DNA of 64,000 nt, taken from Virgibacillus litoralis (GTDB taxonomy: Bacteria; Bacillota; Bacilli; Bacillales; Amphibacillaceae). The stretch covers positions 55,410-119,409 of the forward strand of contig NZ_JAGGKK010000014.1 of assembly GCF_017873675.1 (NCBI RefSeq), written 5' to 3'. Of the stretch, positions 1 to 7,840 are shown piece by piece. Each line of letters starts with the position of its first letter. Position 1 is the first letter of the stretch. A program made the translations under genes and the position numbers. The notes beneath the pieces are model-generated. The model made no database searches and was not told the DNA's origin. It worked only from the letters and a program-made list of their open reading frames with translations.

Positions 1-318
1 GTAAATTATGACACGAAACAGGAACTGATTGATGCCTTTACCAAAATAATGAGCCAGGATGTAGCAGTACAAAGTGCAGATCAATTTTTCCGTGTAAACA
101 ATGGAGAACTATTTGTTAGTGAGTCAGGAGAACCATCACTAATTGATTTCGATACAGAATATAACTTAACAAAAAACAGTGATAAGGAATACGAATTAAC
201 ACAAACACAGGAAAGCGAACTTACAGGAAATATCCATCTGACTGTTACCTATCAATACCAGGAAGGCGACTGGATTATCGCTGCTAGAAATGTGGAATCC
301 TTGGACAATCAATATTAG
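1..318 (+). CDS. C-terminal part of an unidentified protein (cut by window edge)
   Basis: The frame is open from the first base to a TAG stop at 316-318, so the 5' part lies outside the window; 105 codons are visible. An internal ATG at 49 has no ribosome binding site and is not a likely start. The visible part is hydrophilic, has no membrane segment, and ends in a beta-rich stretch (HLTVTYQYQEGDW) such as closes small alpha+beta domains. I do not recognise the family. It is followed at once by a strong bidirectional terminator that separates it from the convergent gene at 363-812. Confidence 0.75.
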   Translation, partial: VNYDTKQELIDAFTKIMSQDVAVQSADQFFRVNNGELFVSESGEPSLIDFDTEYNLTKNSDKEYELTQTQESELTGNIHLTVTYQYQEGDWIIAARNVESLDNQY

Positions 319-356
319 TAAATTTAAAGCACCGCATTTGCGGTGCTTTAAATTTA
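319..356. terminator. Bidirectional terminator between convergent genes
   Basis: A near-perfect palindrome of about 17 bp per arm (core AAAGCACCGC / GCGGTGCTTT) with a 4-nt loop and A/T-rich tails on both sides. It lies between the + strand gene ending at 318 and the - strand gene ending at 363. Confidence 0.85.
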
Positions 357-362
357 CCAAGT

Positions 363-812
363 CTATGATGAAACTTCCACAATTTCACTATTTTCAATCG
401 GCTTTCCCTTATAAACTAAAGCCCCATGATTATTAGAATGAAGGGATACTCTTATTTTATTTTTTCCTTCCTCCAGATCACCTAAATTAAAGTAATTTCC
501 ATATAGGCGGTTTATCTTTTCACCATTTATGTATAAATGAACATGACCTTCATTATAGCTTGGACGATCAGACCCAACCTTTTCAGGTGCAAACGTAAAA
601 TGCTTTGTTTTGAGATGTAAGAGCCATGTATTCGATCGATCTTGTGAAACTTGCACCTCTACAGAAGGTACTTTATATCCTTCTGGTATCTCAACCTGAT
701 TATGGGTTATATGGCCTTCGCTATTAATTAAGTGCGAGTTCTGATTTACAAAATAAAGAAATAATACTAAAAATATTACTATAAAGCCAGTAAAACTCTT
801 TATCTTTTTCAT
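363..812 (-). CDS. Membrane-anchored exported protein, partner of the DUF2243 gene
   Basis: About 149 residues from ATG at 812, which has AGAGG 8 nt upstream; a GTG at 854 overlaps the upstream stop but has no binding site of its own. The product has a basic N-terminus (MKKIKSF), one membrane segment at residues 5-22, and an extracytoplasmic domain of about 125 residues. That domain holds the segment HVHLYINGEKINRLYG followed by a LGDLEEGKNKIRVSL-type strand, the look of a small beta-sandwich that may hold a metal through its histidines (inference). It is downstream of, and nearly touching, the DUF2243 membrane gene, so the two probably act together. Function unknown. Confidence 0.7.
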   Translation of the reverse strand: MKKIKSFTGFIVIFLVLFLYFVNQNSHLINSEGHITHNQVEIPEGYKVPSVEVQVSQDRSNTWLLHLKTKHFTFAPEKVGSDRPSYNEGHVHLYINGEKINRLYGNYFNLGDLEEGKNKIRVSLHSNNHGALVYKGKPIENSEIVEVSS

Positions 813-850
813 CCTTGTTCCTCTTTGATTAGATAAATCATACATACTTG

Positions 851-1294
851 TCACCCACTTTGATACCTACGCTTTATAAGAAAACCAATAATTACAAGTA
901 AAACTCCAATGGCTAAAAAAACTAAGTCGTATAGCAGAGGATTTTCAGCTGCTGGTCTAACACGATGAACTTGTAATGTATGGTGATCAATTATTCCTTC
1001 GACAATATTGAATACTCCACCACCTATAAAGATGCCACTGCTGAAAACCATCCAACTATGGCCAAGTTTGTTCTGTCTTGCATCCTGAAAAATTTTAACT
1101 CCACCCCAAATAAGCAAAGCCGAAAATGCAGCAGTAAATAAGCCATCGGTAATAATTTCAAGCTTAATGTTAGGATTAAGTACCATATGATGCCATTGCA
1201 ATAACTGATGAAAAACAATCCCGTCCACAGCTCCCAGTAATCCCAATCCAAGAATAACAGCTGCTATGAATAAATTTTTATCTTCTTTAGTCAA
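851..1294 (-). CDS. DUF2243-type integral membrane protein
   Basis: About 147 residues with four hydrophobic segments. Histidines sit at the membrane borders (DGIVFHQLLQWHH near the start, EGIIDHHTLQVH in the third segment), the pattern I associate with DUF2243. The start is uncertain: ATG at 1303 lies directly against AAAGGG, whereas the TTG at 1294 has that sequence 9 nt upstream and is preferred here. The family has no settled function; clustered membrane histidines suggest metal or heme binding (inference). It is first of a two-gene unit with the exported protein at 363-812, and the stop overlaps a possible GTG of that gene. Confidence 0.75.
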   Translation of the reverse strand: MTKEDKNLFIAAVILGLGLLGAVDGIVFHQLLQWHHMVLNPNIKLEIITDGLFTAAFSALLIWGGVKIFQDARQNKLGHSWMVFSSGIFIGGGVFNIVEGIIDHHTLQVHRVRPAAENPLLYDLVFLAIGVLLVIIGFLIKRRYQSG

Positions 1295-1404
1295 ATAAAT
1301 CATCCCTTTAATGGTTGTTTGCTACTTCGATTAATGCCCAAAATGAAGAAGAATATACCATTTTACTGTAAATTCCAAAGGGTAGGGGCAAACTTCAACG
1401 TGAA

Positions 1405-1442
1405 TAAAACAAAGAGCGCAATTCTCTTTTTAAGAATTGCGC
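1405..1442. terminator. Terminator downstream of the flotillin gene
   Basis: GCGCAATTCT (1416-1425) and AGAATTGCGC (1433-1442) form a 10-bp stem with a 7-nt loop. Read on the minus strand the stem is followed by a T-rich stretch, fitting the end of the flotillin transcript. Confidence 0.75.
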
Positions 1443-1463
1443 CGAAATTTATCTCTATATTTA

Positions 1464-2945
1464 TTAATTACCTGTAGCTTCTTCAGCAGTTGACGGTGTT
1501 TCCTCATTTGAACCTTTAGCTGCTGACGCTTCATGGTAATACTTTTCTTGTTGAGAACCAAAATGATCAGCATTTCCACGGGATACATAACTCTCAAGCA
1601 TTGCCTTCAAATCCATCCCCGTTGTTTCTTTTAATGATTCCTGAATACCGAGCATTGTTGATGTCACACTGTTTGTTATTTTTGATGTACCACCTTGTGA
1701 ATTTTCACCGCCCATATCAATCACTTTCATATCCTGAATCTGTGATAGTGGAGCGGCAACTTTTTCAGCGTAGTCAGGTAGCACATTGATAAGCATTTCT
1801 ACAATCGCTGCTTCCCCATACTGCTCCATCGCTTTTGCCATGCGTTCTTTCGACTCAGCTTCGGCGATACCGCGCTGACGAATAACTTCTGCTTCGGACT
1901 CACCTTTAATGCGGCCTTTTTCTGCTTCAGCTTGAGCTGCTTTCGTCGTTTTATATGCTTCAGCATCGGCAATTGACCGACGACGTTTGTTTTCTTCTTC
2001 CTCAAGCTCAACGGCACGCTGTTTTTCAATATATTCTACTTTAAGTTCTTCATCCTTAACCTGCTGGGCTAGTTTCTGACGTTCCAACTCACCAGCTTGC
2101 TCTGCATTTGCTCTTGCCCGGTTAGTTTCTTTCTCAAATTCAGCTTCTTTAATATCCTTGTCATTTTTGGATTGGGCAATTGCTGTTAATCGGCGGTTTT
2201 CTTCATCTTTAGCTTCCTGGTCATTCTGTGCTCGATAGATGCGTGTTTCCTTCTCCGCATCAGATTCTGCCTGATCTGCAAGCTTTTGTACTTCTGCAAT
2301 ATGCGGGCGTCCTAATGCATCAATATAACCATTCTCAACATCAACATCTTCAACATCATTTAAGGCAAAAGATGTAATCTCGAAACCCATACCTTTAAGG
2401 TCTGCTTCCGCAATTTTCTTCACCTGTGTATTTACTTCTTTAAAATCGTTGTAAATTTTTTCAATCGAAAGTGAAGCAATAATTGCACGCAAATGCCCAT
2501 TTAATACATCTCTTAATTCAGATTCACGTTCATCTTGCTTTTTACCAAGGAATTTTTCCGCAAAATTGGCCATAATTGCTAACTCACTTCCAATACTGAT
2601 GACAGCAGTGCTGACCACTCTTACTGGAATACCTTCCTTAGTGTATGCTTTTTCGGAGTCAACCTTCAGCTGAAAGGATGTTAAATCAATTGGCGTAGCA
2701 GTTTGGAACATACGCAGACGATAGCCACCGCCACGTATAATCTTTACCGAACGTCCATTTTCATCCTGGAATACATTTGTATCCTGCTCAGGGTCTCCTA
2801 GCTTAGGACCTGTGACTATTAGTGCTTCATTAGAACTAGCTGTTTTATAGCGCAGTCTAAAAATGAAAAATGCTATTGCTCCTGCAATAATTGCTACAAC
2901 ACCAATAATTGCTAAAATCATTAAAAATAATGCATCTTGAAACAT
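1464..2945 (-). CDS. floT: Flotillin family protein (FloT/YuaG-like)
   Basis: A 493-residue protein close in length and plan to Bacillus subtilis FloT (about 509). Order: N-terminal membrane hairpin (residues 8-30), an SPFH domain (about 35-210, with EALIVTG and KIIRGGGYRLR), then a long Glu/Ala/Lys-rich coiled coil (about 215-390, repeated AEAE and QAEAEKGRIKGESEAE types). The tail holds the flotillin signature AIVEMLINVLPDYAEKVAAP and ends in a low-complexity stretch. Flotillins scaffold membrane microdomains and influence fluidity and protein secretion. The NfeD-like partner yuaF, usual in B. subtilis, is absent on either side. AAGGGAG lies about 12 nt before the ATG. Confidence 0.93.
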   Translation of the reverse strand: MFQDALFLMILAIIGVVAIIAGAIAFFIFRLRYKTASSNEALIVTGPKLGDPEQDTNVFQDENGRSVKIIRGGGYRLRMFQTATPIDLTSFQLKVDSEKAYTKEGIPVRVVSTAVISIGSELAIMANFAEKFLGKKQDERESELRDVLNGHLRAIIASLSIEKIYNDFKEVNTQVKKIAEADLKGMGFEITSFALNDVEDVDVENGYIDALGRPHIAEVQKLADQAESDAEKETRIYRAQNDQEAKDEENRRLTAIAQSKNDKDIKEAEFEKETNRARANAEQAGELERQKLAQQVKDEELKVEYIEKQRAVELEEEENKRRRSIADAEAYKTTKAAQAEAEKGRIKGESEAEVIRQRGIAEAESKERMAKAMEQYGEAAIVEMLINVLPDYAEKVAAPLSQIQDMKVIDMGGENSQGGTSKITNSVTSTMLGIQESLKETTGMDLKAMLESYVSRGNADHFGSQQEKYYHEASAAKGSNEETPSTAEEATGN

Positions 2946-3531
2946 GTAAAAAATCCGCTCCCTTATAAAAATTTATGTTTCAACCACTGTTAAAAGTGGA
3001 TATATTACAATACGATTACATCTGTATAAAGTTTCAATATTTGAATAATTTGTTCTTAAAGTATAAATTATTGTCCTTTTAGTAAGAATGCAGCTTGAAT
3101 TTGCATTACACATTGGCTCCACAACGCGTAATTCTATTTATTTCTGATTCTTCCATCAGCGATGTAAAGAGTGTTATTGATTCTTGGCATATCCTTGACT
3201 AAATATGGTTTAACCTTTAACATAGCGGTCCGTAATAATTATTTAACAAAATTTGTGAGCAAAATTTATGACAATATAAGAATAAAATTATATAATGCTT
3301 TTATAATATAATACTCTTGGGAATAACTTTTAACAGCAAAGTCGTCATTACAGAGTTCGAGAATTTCGCGAGTTATGAGTACACGATCTCTATTCAAAAT
3401 TCGTGAAATGGTCACTCTTTGTTGCCAACGAATCGTTGTTAGCAAGACCTTACCATATATGATGGTTAGGTCTATTTTTAGCAGTTAAGAAGTTCTCTTA
3501 AAAACCAAAATGTTAGGAGAGATGTTTGGTT
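2946..3531. other. Long intergenic region with hairpins and a partial repeat
   Basis: No ribosome binding site plus ORF is visible on either strand until the one at 3532. It contains the divergent promoters of floT and the 3532 gene. At 3372-3417 there is a partial copy of a motif seen again at 11240-11365 (GTTATGAG, then CGTGAAA-GGTCACTC), a short palindrome CAACGAATCGTTG around 3427-3439, a hairpin at 3445-3473, and a fragment of the dispersed 85-bp element (GCAGTTAAGAA) at 3481-3491. Confidence 0.6.
3445..3478 (+). terminator. Terminator-like hairpin in the leader of the 3532 gene
   Basis: AGACCT-T-ACCAT (3445-3456) pairs with ATGGT-T-AGGTCT with one internal mismatch, followed by ATTTTTA. 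It could be a weak terminator of an upstream transcript or a leader attenuator; no aptamer is recognisable before it. Confidence 0.4.
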
Positions 3532-3978
3532 ATGAATAATTTCATGATGAATAATATGCCTGCCTTTATTGAAAAGGAAATACAGACAATTACCGATATA
3601 GTTAAGCCACAGTTGAAAAAAAGTTCAAGATACCTTTTAATTGCGATACCGTCACTGGCAATTTCATTTACAAATCTGATATTGTTATTAATCGTAGGCG
3701 GATGGAATATGGACAATATGCTTTATCTAGGGTTATACGCTTTAATGGGGGCAGTTGGTATTGCATTATATAAAGAATCGAAACATGTTAAAAAAGAAAT
3801 GCAGCAGATAAGCATGGAACATATCATTGAGAGAATCAATAAAAGTGAGCATATGAATGATTATGCTAAGAATGAATACGTTAAGAACATTAAGGCTAAA
3901 CCCAAATTCGGGTTCCACACCTTTTTAACCTTCTTAACTGAAGAAGATCAGCGTAAACAACGAATAATGGAAAATTAA
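3532..3978 (+). CDS. Small membrane protein, DUF5392/YwnF-like
   Basis: 148 residues from ATG at 3532, which has AGGAGAG 10 nt upstream; a TTG at 3526 is too close to that site. Two membrane segments (about residues 34-55 and 63-80) lie between an N-terminal amphipathic region and a charged C-terminal cytosolic domain rich in Lys and Glu. Layout and length resemble B. subtilis YwnF (DUF5392), whose function is not known; the family call is from memory. The gene is monocistronic, with a good terminator directly after the stop. Confidence 0.75.
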   Translation: MNNFMMNNMPAFIEKEIQTITDIVKPQLKKSSRYLLIAIPSLAISFTNLILLLIVGGWNMDNMLYLGLYALMGAVGIALYKESKHVKKEMQQISMEHIIERINKSEHMNDYAKNEYVKNIKAKPKFGFHTFLTFLTEEDQRKQRIMEN

Positions 3979-3984
3979 TTTTTC

Positions 3985-4017
3985 GAGGACCTTTAATTGC
4001 TAAAGGTTCTTTTTTTT
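3985..4017 (+). terminator. Rho-independent terminator after the YwnF-like gene
   Basis: AGGACCTTTA and TAAAGGTTCT pair around a 5-nt loop and are followed by eight T residues. Confidence 0.88.
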
Positions 4018-4032
4018 CGGCAGTTAAGAAAC

Positions 4033-4253
4033 TACCATGGCTGCTGAATGCGCAGCCACTATTTAATTTTTCATATAGCAAATTTGAGGTTAGCGGACAC
4101 CAAGGACCTTAATTCACACAAATACAGTCAAATAACCATGATATTTGTAAAATAAGGGCTTCTGTGTCCGGCTAACTTAGAGAAAGTTACTTTTATATAG
4201 AAATAGCGTCTCCTGTGTCCGCTAAAATCATGTTATAGAGGTATTTTCATACA
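4033..4253. repeat. Intergenic segment with repeated TGTCCGCTAA words
   Basis: The word appears inverted at 4090-4100 (TTAGCGGACAC), then direct at 4163-4175 (with one extra G) and at 4214-4225. The segment also holds a hairpin GGCTGC/GCAGCC near 4039-4058. It seems to sit inside an 85-bp dispersed element, whose two ends lie at 4020-4032 and 4253-4330. No ORF with a binding site is present. Confidence 0.6.
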
Positions 4254-4330
4254 AAGTATAAATAAGTTTCTACTGCATAAGTGCAACAAAGCTTATCTAT
4301 ATTAAAGATGGAGATAAGCCAAGTTTTCTG
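4253..4330 (-). repeat. Dispersed ~85-bp element, copy A
   Basis: Reads as the reverse complement of the element seen best at 5311-5398, 12635-12719 and 52840-52929. It contains TACTGCATAAGTGCAAC, CTTATCTATATTAA and GATAAGCCAAGTTTTCT. Its other end (GCAGTTAAGAAA) appears 220 bp away at 4020-4032. Confidence 0.75.
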
Positions 4331-4336
4331 ATAAAA

Positions 4337-4852
4337 TTATTGCATGTTATACCATGCCAAAGCACTTCTTTCTGTTTCCATGACAAACGCTGCTTTTCCA
4401 TTTATGTAGGACTCCATATCATAGGGATGCTGTTCCATAAGTTTACGCTTTAAGGTCCCATACTCTTTCGCCACGTCTTGATGAGCACGTAGATAATCCC
4501 TAAATGCCAGATGTCGGTCAATGTGTGGACTCCCTGATTCAAAGACATGAATATGGTGTGTCCGATTATCTCCACCCTTCTGAAAATAACGTCGACCTGC
4601 TATTCCATACTCTCCCTTTGCCTCATATCCGATGCTTTCCATTGATCCGTTGCAGGAATCAATATCACTGATGTTTTTAACAACTGGCATGATATCAATT
4701 ACTGGTTTTGCTTCAAGTCCCTGTATTGACGTGCTGCCAATATGATGAATTTCTAAAACCTCTTTGCCAAAAATTACCCTTAATTTTTCCGCTTCTTCAT
4801 TAAACATTAATGGCCACTTATCATTATGTGGCGTGACTTCTACCTTTCTCAT
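4337..4852 (-). CDS. GrpB family protein (UPF0157)
   Basis: 171 residues covering the complete GrpB fold, a branch of the nucleotidyltransferase superfamily. Typical motifs are HHIGSTSIQGLEAKPVID near residues 36-53, where GS and the acidic residues match the nucleotidyltransferase core, and THHIHVFESGSPHIDRHLAFRDYL in the second half. The biochemical role of stand-alone GrpB proteins is not established; some relatives are fused to dephospho-CoA kinase. Its ATG overlaps the csaA stop codon (TAATG), so it is translationally coupled and probably co-expressed with csaA. Confidence 0.9.
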   Translation of the reverse strand: MRKVEVTPHNDKWPLMFNEEAEKLRVIFGKEVLEIHHIGSTSIQGLEAKPVIDIMPVVKNISDIDSCNGSMESIGYEAKGEYGIAGRRYFQKGGDNRTHHIHVFESGSPHIDRHLAFRDYLRAHQDVAKEYGTLKRKLMEQHPYDMESYINGKAAFVMETERSALAWYNMQ

Positions 4853-5181
4853 TAAGATACACGTGTTCCATTCTCGACAGGCTCGTCTGGTCTTAAAAGC
4901 ACTACATCATCTTTACCCGGAACACCGCCTATCACCAGGACCTCAGACTTAAAGCCCGCCACGCGCATAGGAGGAAAGTTCACTACTCCTGCTACTTGAC
5001 GTCCAACTAGCTGTTCAGGTTCATAGCGATGCGTGATTTGAGCAGAAGATTGCTTTATGCCTATTTCGCCAAAATCAACCTCCAACTTAATTGCCGGTTT
5101 TCGTGCTTCTGGGAAGGGCGATGCTTTCACTACAGTTCCAATGCGAATATCCAGTTCCATAAAATCTTCAATTGTTGCCAA
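4852..5181 (-). CDS. csaA: CsaA, tRNA-binding-domain chaperone-like protein
   Basis: 109 residues, the usual CsaA length, all one OB-fold EMAP/tRNA-binding domain: [20 protein letters not shown], then IKQSSAQIT and the [17 protein letters not shown] signature. TTG at 5181 is preferred because GGAGG lies 8 nt upstream and the product then begins MATIEDF, like B. subtilis CsaA; the ATG at 5187 is too close to that site. CsaA is reported to have export-related chaperone activity and binds tRNA in the related E. coli protein. First gene of a csaA-grpB pair. Confidence 0.93.
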   Translation of the reverse strand: MATIEDFMELDIRIGTVVKASPFPEARKPAIKLEVDFGEIGIKQSSAQITHRYEPEQLVGRQVAGVVNFPPMRVAGFKSEVLVIGGVPGKDDVVLLRPDEPVENGTRVS

Positions 5182-5310
5182 AGTCATTACCTCCAATTAT
5201 TTTTTATTTGCTTTAAGATTTATTTTATCCATAATTCAGCCAATAGAAGCAGATTAATTATCTTTGTCCTCGGAACCTCGATCATAATCTGATTTCCCCA
5301 GAAAATATTA

Positions 5311-5398
5311 GTAAACTTGGCTTATCGCCAAGCCTTAATGGCGAAAGCCTTAGTTGCACTTATGCAGTAAGAAAGGATTTATACTTTCTTAACTGCTA
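5311..5398 (+). repeat. Dispersed ~85-bp element, copy B
   Basis: Runs from AAACTTGGCTTATCGCCAAG to AAGAAAGGA...CTTTCTTAACTGC. It contains two internal stems, CTTGGC/GCCAAG and AAGAAAG/CTTTCTT. On the opposite strand it supplies the last codons of the small ORF at 5379-5447. Confidence 0.85.
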
Positions 5399-5447
5399 GA
5401 AAACCTGCTGATGATAGAATAGCTAAAACTGCTATTATAAAGCCCAT
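5379..5447 (-). CDS. Candidate 22-residue membrane peptide
   Basis: ATG at 5447 has a perfect AGGAGG 7 nt upstream; that site overlaps the TAG stop of the kinase gene at 5460, so translation could be coupled. The peptide MGFIIAVLAILSSAGFLAV plus KKV is a single hydrophobic helix with a basic tail. The last several codons are read from the dispersed element copy B. It may be a true small membrane protein or a fortuitous start; the strong binding site argues for translation. Confidence 0.5.
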   Translation of the reverse strand: MGFIIAVLAILSSAGFLAVKKV

Positions 5448-5459
5448 TATCAGATCCTC

Positions 5460-5978
5460 CTAAAAAAATATATCTTCAAGCTGTTTTTTATTTGTAACAA
5501 CGATTGTCTTATTACAATACATTCCATACTTTTCAAAGAAGTTGAGCTTTCCTTCTTCTTCAAATCGTCTGTTCCATTTAAACATTTTGAAAAATATTTT
5601 AAGCGTGGGCGTATAATTTGATTTTTCTAAGCCAATTTTCTGTAAGATAAACCGCTTCAAAATTCTATAGTTCCTGATCGCATATTTTGTATCTAAAAAA
5701 ATAATTGTATCTGCTTTTTGAAAACTTTTCGATACCCACTCTTCGTTATGAACACCTTCAATTATCCAAGCATCAGAATCGATTAAAGTATTTAAATATT
5801 CTTCTCTTTCTTTTTCAGATCGTCTTATGTCTCCAGCTTTGTGTCTTTTCCATACAACATTATCCAATTCGTAAAAAGGAACTTCTAATTTAGCTGCTAA
5901 TTTTTTTGCTAATGTCGTCTTTCCACTTCCAACTGAGCCTATAATGTGTATTTTATTAGAGAGGTTTTTGGTTACCAT
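5460..5978 (-). CDS. Small P-loop kinase, FlaR/adenylate-kinase-like
   Basis: 172 residues from ATG at 5978 (AGGTG about 9 nt upstream; a GTG at 5990 is inside that region). The Walker A motif GSVGSGKTTLAKKLA lies near residue 14, followed by PFYELDNVVW (a substrate-side Asp) and WIIEGVHNEEW, the series typical of the group annotated as topology modulation protein FlaR. These resemble adenylate or shikimate kinases; the true substrate is unknown. It lies 16 nt after a GNAT gene and is followed by the small peptide ORF at 5379-5447. Confidence 0.85.
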   Translation of the reverse strand: MVTKNLSNKIHIIGSVGSGKTTLAKKLAAKLEVPFYELDNVVWKRHKAGDIRRSEKEREEYLNTLIDSDAWIIEGVHNEEWVSKSFQKADTIIFLDTKYAIRNYRILKRFILQKIGLEKSNYTPTLKIFFKMFKWNRRFEEEGKLNFFEKYGMYCNKTIVVTNKKQLEDIFF

Positions 5979-5994
5979 ATTTTTTTGCACCTGC

Positions 5995-6504
5995 TTATTG
6001 TTTTAGGTACAATACCCGATACTCTTCATCATAATAATTATCATTGATAATGAGTGCGTGTTTTTCCGTGCCGAAGACTTTGAAGCCTAATTTACTATAT
6101 AGCCTCTTTGCACTTTCGTTCTTTGTTACGACCGTTAAATTAAGATTTTCTATTGTTTTTATTGATTTTGCGTGGTTGATTGCTTCTAATAAAATTTCAT
6201 TACCAACACCTAACCCACGCATTCTGGGGCTCACATACATTGCTAATATGTTTGCTTTATGTTTTAGTTTTAACGGCGCTTCCTGCATTAATGTAACAAC
6301 ACCAATTAGTTCATTATTATGGAATGCTCCAAATGTGAAGCTTCCCTCTTTTGATAGGTTTTTTGCTACACCTTCGACTGGATTTTCTCTGCTCATAGCC
6401 TCTTCATAGCTTGTAGCAAACGCCTCTGGATTTTGTTCTAATGCTTCTAATCTTAAATCCCAATACTTTTTTGCATCTGATGCATCTAATAATCTAATAT
6501 CCAT
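5995..6504 (-). CDS. GNAT family N-acetyltransferase
   Basis: 169 residues with a full GNAT fold. Motif A is AMYVSPRMRGLGVGNEILLEAINHA (residues about 90-115, R-G-x-G-x-G acetyl-CoA loop) and motif B contains NESAKRLYSKLGFKVFGTE, the usual C-terminal signature. AAGGAGA lies 6 nt before ATG. The acceptor substrate cannot be read from sequence. It is first of a pair with the P-loop kinase downstream. Confidence 0.9.
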   Translation of the reverse strand: MDIRLLDASDAKKYWDLRLEALEQNPEAFATSYEEAMSRENPVEGVAKNLSKEGSFTFGAFHNNELIGVVTLMQEAPLKLKHKANILAMYVSPRMRGLGVGNEILLEAINHAKSIKTIENLNLTVVTKNESAKRLYSKLGFKVFGTEKHALIINDNYYDEEYRVLYLKQ

Positions 6505-6528
6505 AAGTTCTCCTTAGACGATTTTTAG

Positions 6529-6720
6529 TTACATAGCCCCTCCACCACCGAATGGGCGTCTCCCTCTTTCTTTTTCAACTGCAATTTCCGTTTCTTTTTC
6601 CTGTTCTGTCTTTTCACGATGTGGATTATTACTACGTCTTTTCTTTTTACGTTTGTCGAGAAAAATCATGAAAGAAATAAATATAACCAAGAATATTCCC
6701 CATAAAACATTTGAAAGCAC
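6529..6720 (-). CDS. Small single-span membrane protein with charged tail
   Basis: 63 residues from GTG at 6720, preceded by GGGGGG about 5-6 nt upstream. One membrane segment (residues 5-21, VLWGIFLVIFISFMIFL) is followed by a strongly charged cytosolic tail (KRKKKRR, then Glu/Lys-rich) ending GGGGAM. No known family. It sits between a GNAT gene and an exported protein gene, both on the same strand, and could be part of either transcript. Confidence 0.6.
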   Translation of the reverse strand: MLSNVLWGIFLVIFISFMIFLDKRKKKRRSNNPHREKTEQEKETEIAVEKERGRRPFGGGGAM

Positions 6721-6748
6721 TCTATCCCCCCCATAACTTTCACTAAAA

Positions 6749-7162
6749 TTATCCCTCCACCATGGCTTGGTATACTAATTCTTCATCACTAATTTCTACT
6801 ATTACTAATGAAGGGGGATATTCACCATAATCCTTACCATTGGACATAAAAATTTTAGTGCCTTTTGGAAGTTTGGTTGCAAAAAGGTTCCTAAACCACC
6901 AAGTAGCTGTAGTCTGCTTTTTGATTTCACCAATCTTTTCTCCTTTGGTATAACGATTATCATCAAGCCATTCCTTATCTGAAACATTTGAATAGATTAA
7001 CCCATCTAACTTAAGGATATCCGCATCAGGGTTCCCTTTTAAAATATCCTTTGCGGTGGGGTTGCCTATACCACCAGAATTGAATGGAAATGTATTAGTT
7101 AAGGCTAAGGTTGCCATAATGCCTAACAAGAGGCACAATGCTATGTAGATGATTACTTTCAA
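6749..7162 (-). CDS. Exported or membrane-anchored protein of unknown function
   Basis: 137 residues from TTG at 7162, which follows GGAGGGGG by about 7 nt; a longer start at 7192 would put the binding site inside the gene. The N-terminus is a membrane anchor or uncleaved signal (KVIIYIALCLLLGIMATLALT), followed by a soluble domain with KDILKGNPDADILKLDGLIYS and an ending in VIVEISDEELVYQAMVEG. It resembles small exported DUF-type Bacillus proteins, but I cannot name it. Confidence 0.75.
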   Translation of the reverse strand: MKVIIYIALCLLLGIMATLALTNTFPFNSGGIGNPTAKDILKGNPDADILKLDGLIYSNVSDKEWLDDNRYTKGEKIGEIKKQTTATWWFRNLFATKLPKGTKIFMSNGKDYGEYPPSLVIVEISDEELVYQAMVEG

Positions 7163-7353
7163 GGCTCCCCCTCCTATCCTAAAGACTATCAACCTCTGAA
7201 CTTTTTTTTCGTGAGAAAATCCATTTAAATGCCCTGCCTATCGAGTTAGACTACAATCTAACTGAATTTTATCACAATTCATTTGCCCTTGGAATGACTT
7301 AAGCGAAAAATCCTCTTTAACGACCATCCGGGGTGCCAATCATAGTGCGTCTT

Positions 7354-7836
7354 TTACTTTTTCACAGCCATATATATTCTGTATCCATCAGAAGGAAAAC
7401 CCTTGTATGGCCCCCACCATTTAGGATATTTTATTGGTATAATCGTGAGAAGAAAATTTAACATGTTAAACAGTGAAATACCGGCAGCAAACTTCCCAAT
7501 CTCTGGCTGCGTTATGTAAATGGAGAAAATATAAAACAGGATTGATAAAAAGAGTGACATTATTGGACCACCTGCCGCAATAATCCCTCTTTGGAAGTTC
7601 GTTTGCTTTACATCTCCTTTTGAAAAATTACAATAACCGAAAAAAGCTAAAGTAATATGGAAATGCATTCTACCAATCTTAAAGACTTCTTTATTACTCG
7701 TGTTAGCAGGTCCTAGGAAAACTCTTGCATTTTCGCATGTGAAAGCAATAATTCCAACTGCATGACCAACTTCATGAAGTAAGATAGATAATGGGATGGC
7801 CACTATATAAAAGATAATAAATAGCATCATTTCCAT
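7354..7836 (-). CDS. Site-2-protease-like membrane metalloprotease (M50-like)
   Basis: 160 residues, mostly hydrophobic. The zinc-binding HExxH is visible as LLHEVGHAVGI at residues about 20-30 inside a membrane segment, and a second conserved patch IIAAGGPIMSL near residue 84 is typical of M50 peptidases, as is a late Asp (FPSDGYRIY). It is shorter than RseP or SpoIVFB and has no PDZ domain. Substrate unknown. GAGGTG lies 5 nt before ATG. It follows the alpha/beta hydrolase gene with only 4 nt between them. Confidence 0.85.
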   Translation of the reverse strand: MEMMLFIIFYIVAIPLSILLHEVGHAVGIIAFTCENARVFLGPANTSNKEVFKIGRMHFHITLAFFGYCNFSKGDVKQTNFQRGIIAAGGPIMSLFLSILFYIFSIYITQPEIGKFAAGISLFNMLNFLLTIIPIKYPKWWGPYKGFPSDGYRIYMAVKK

Positions 7837-7840
7837 ATCT

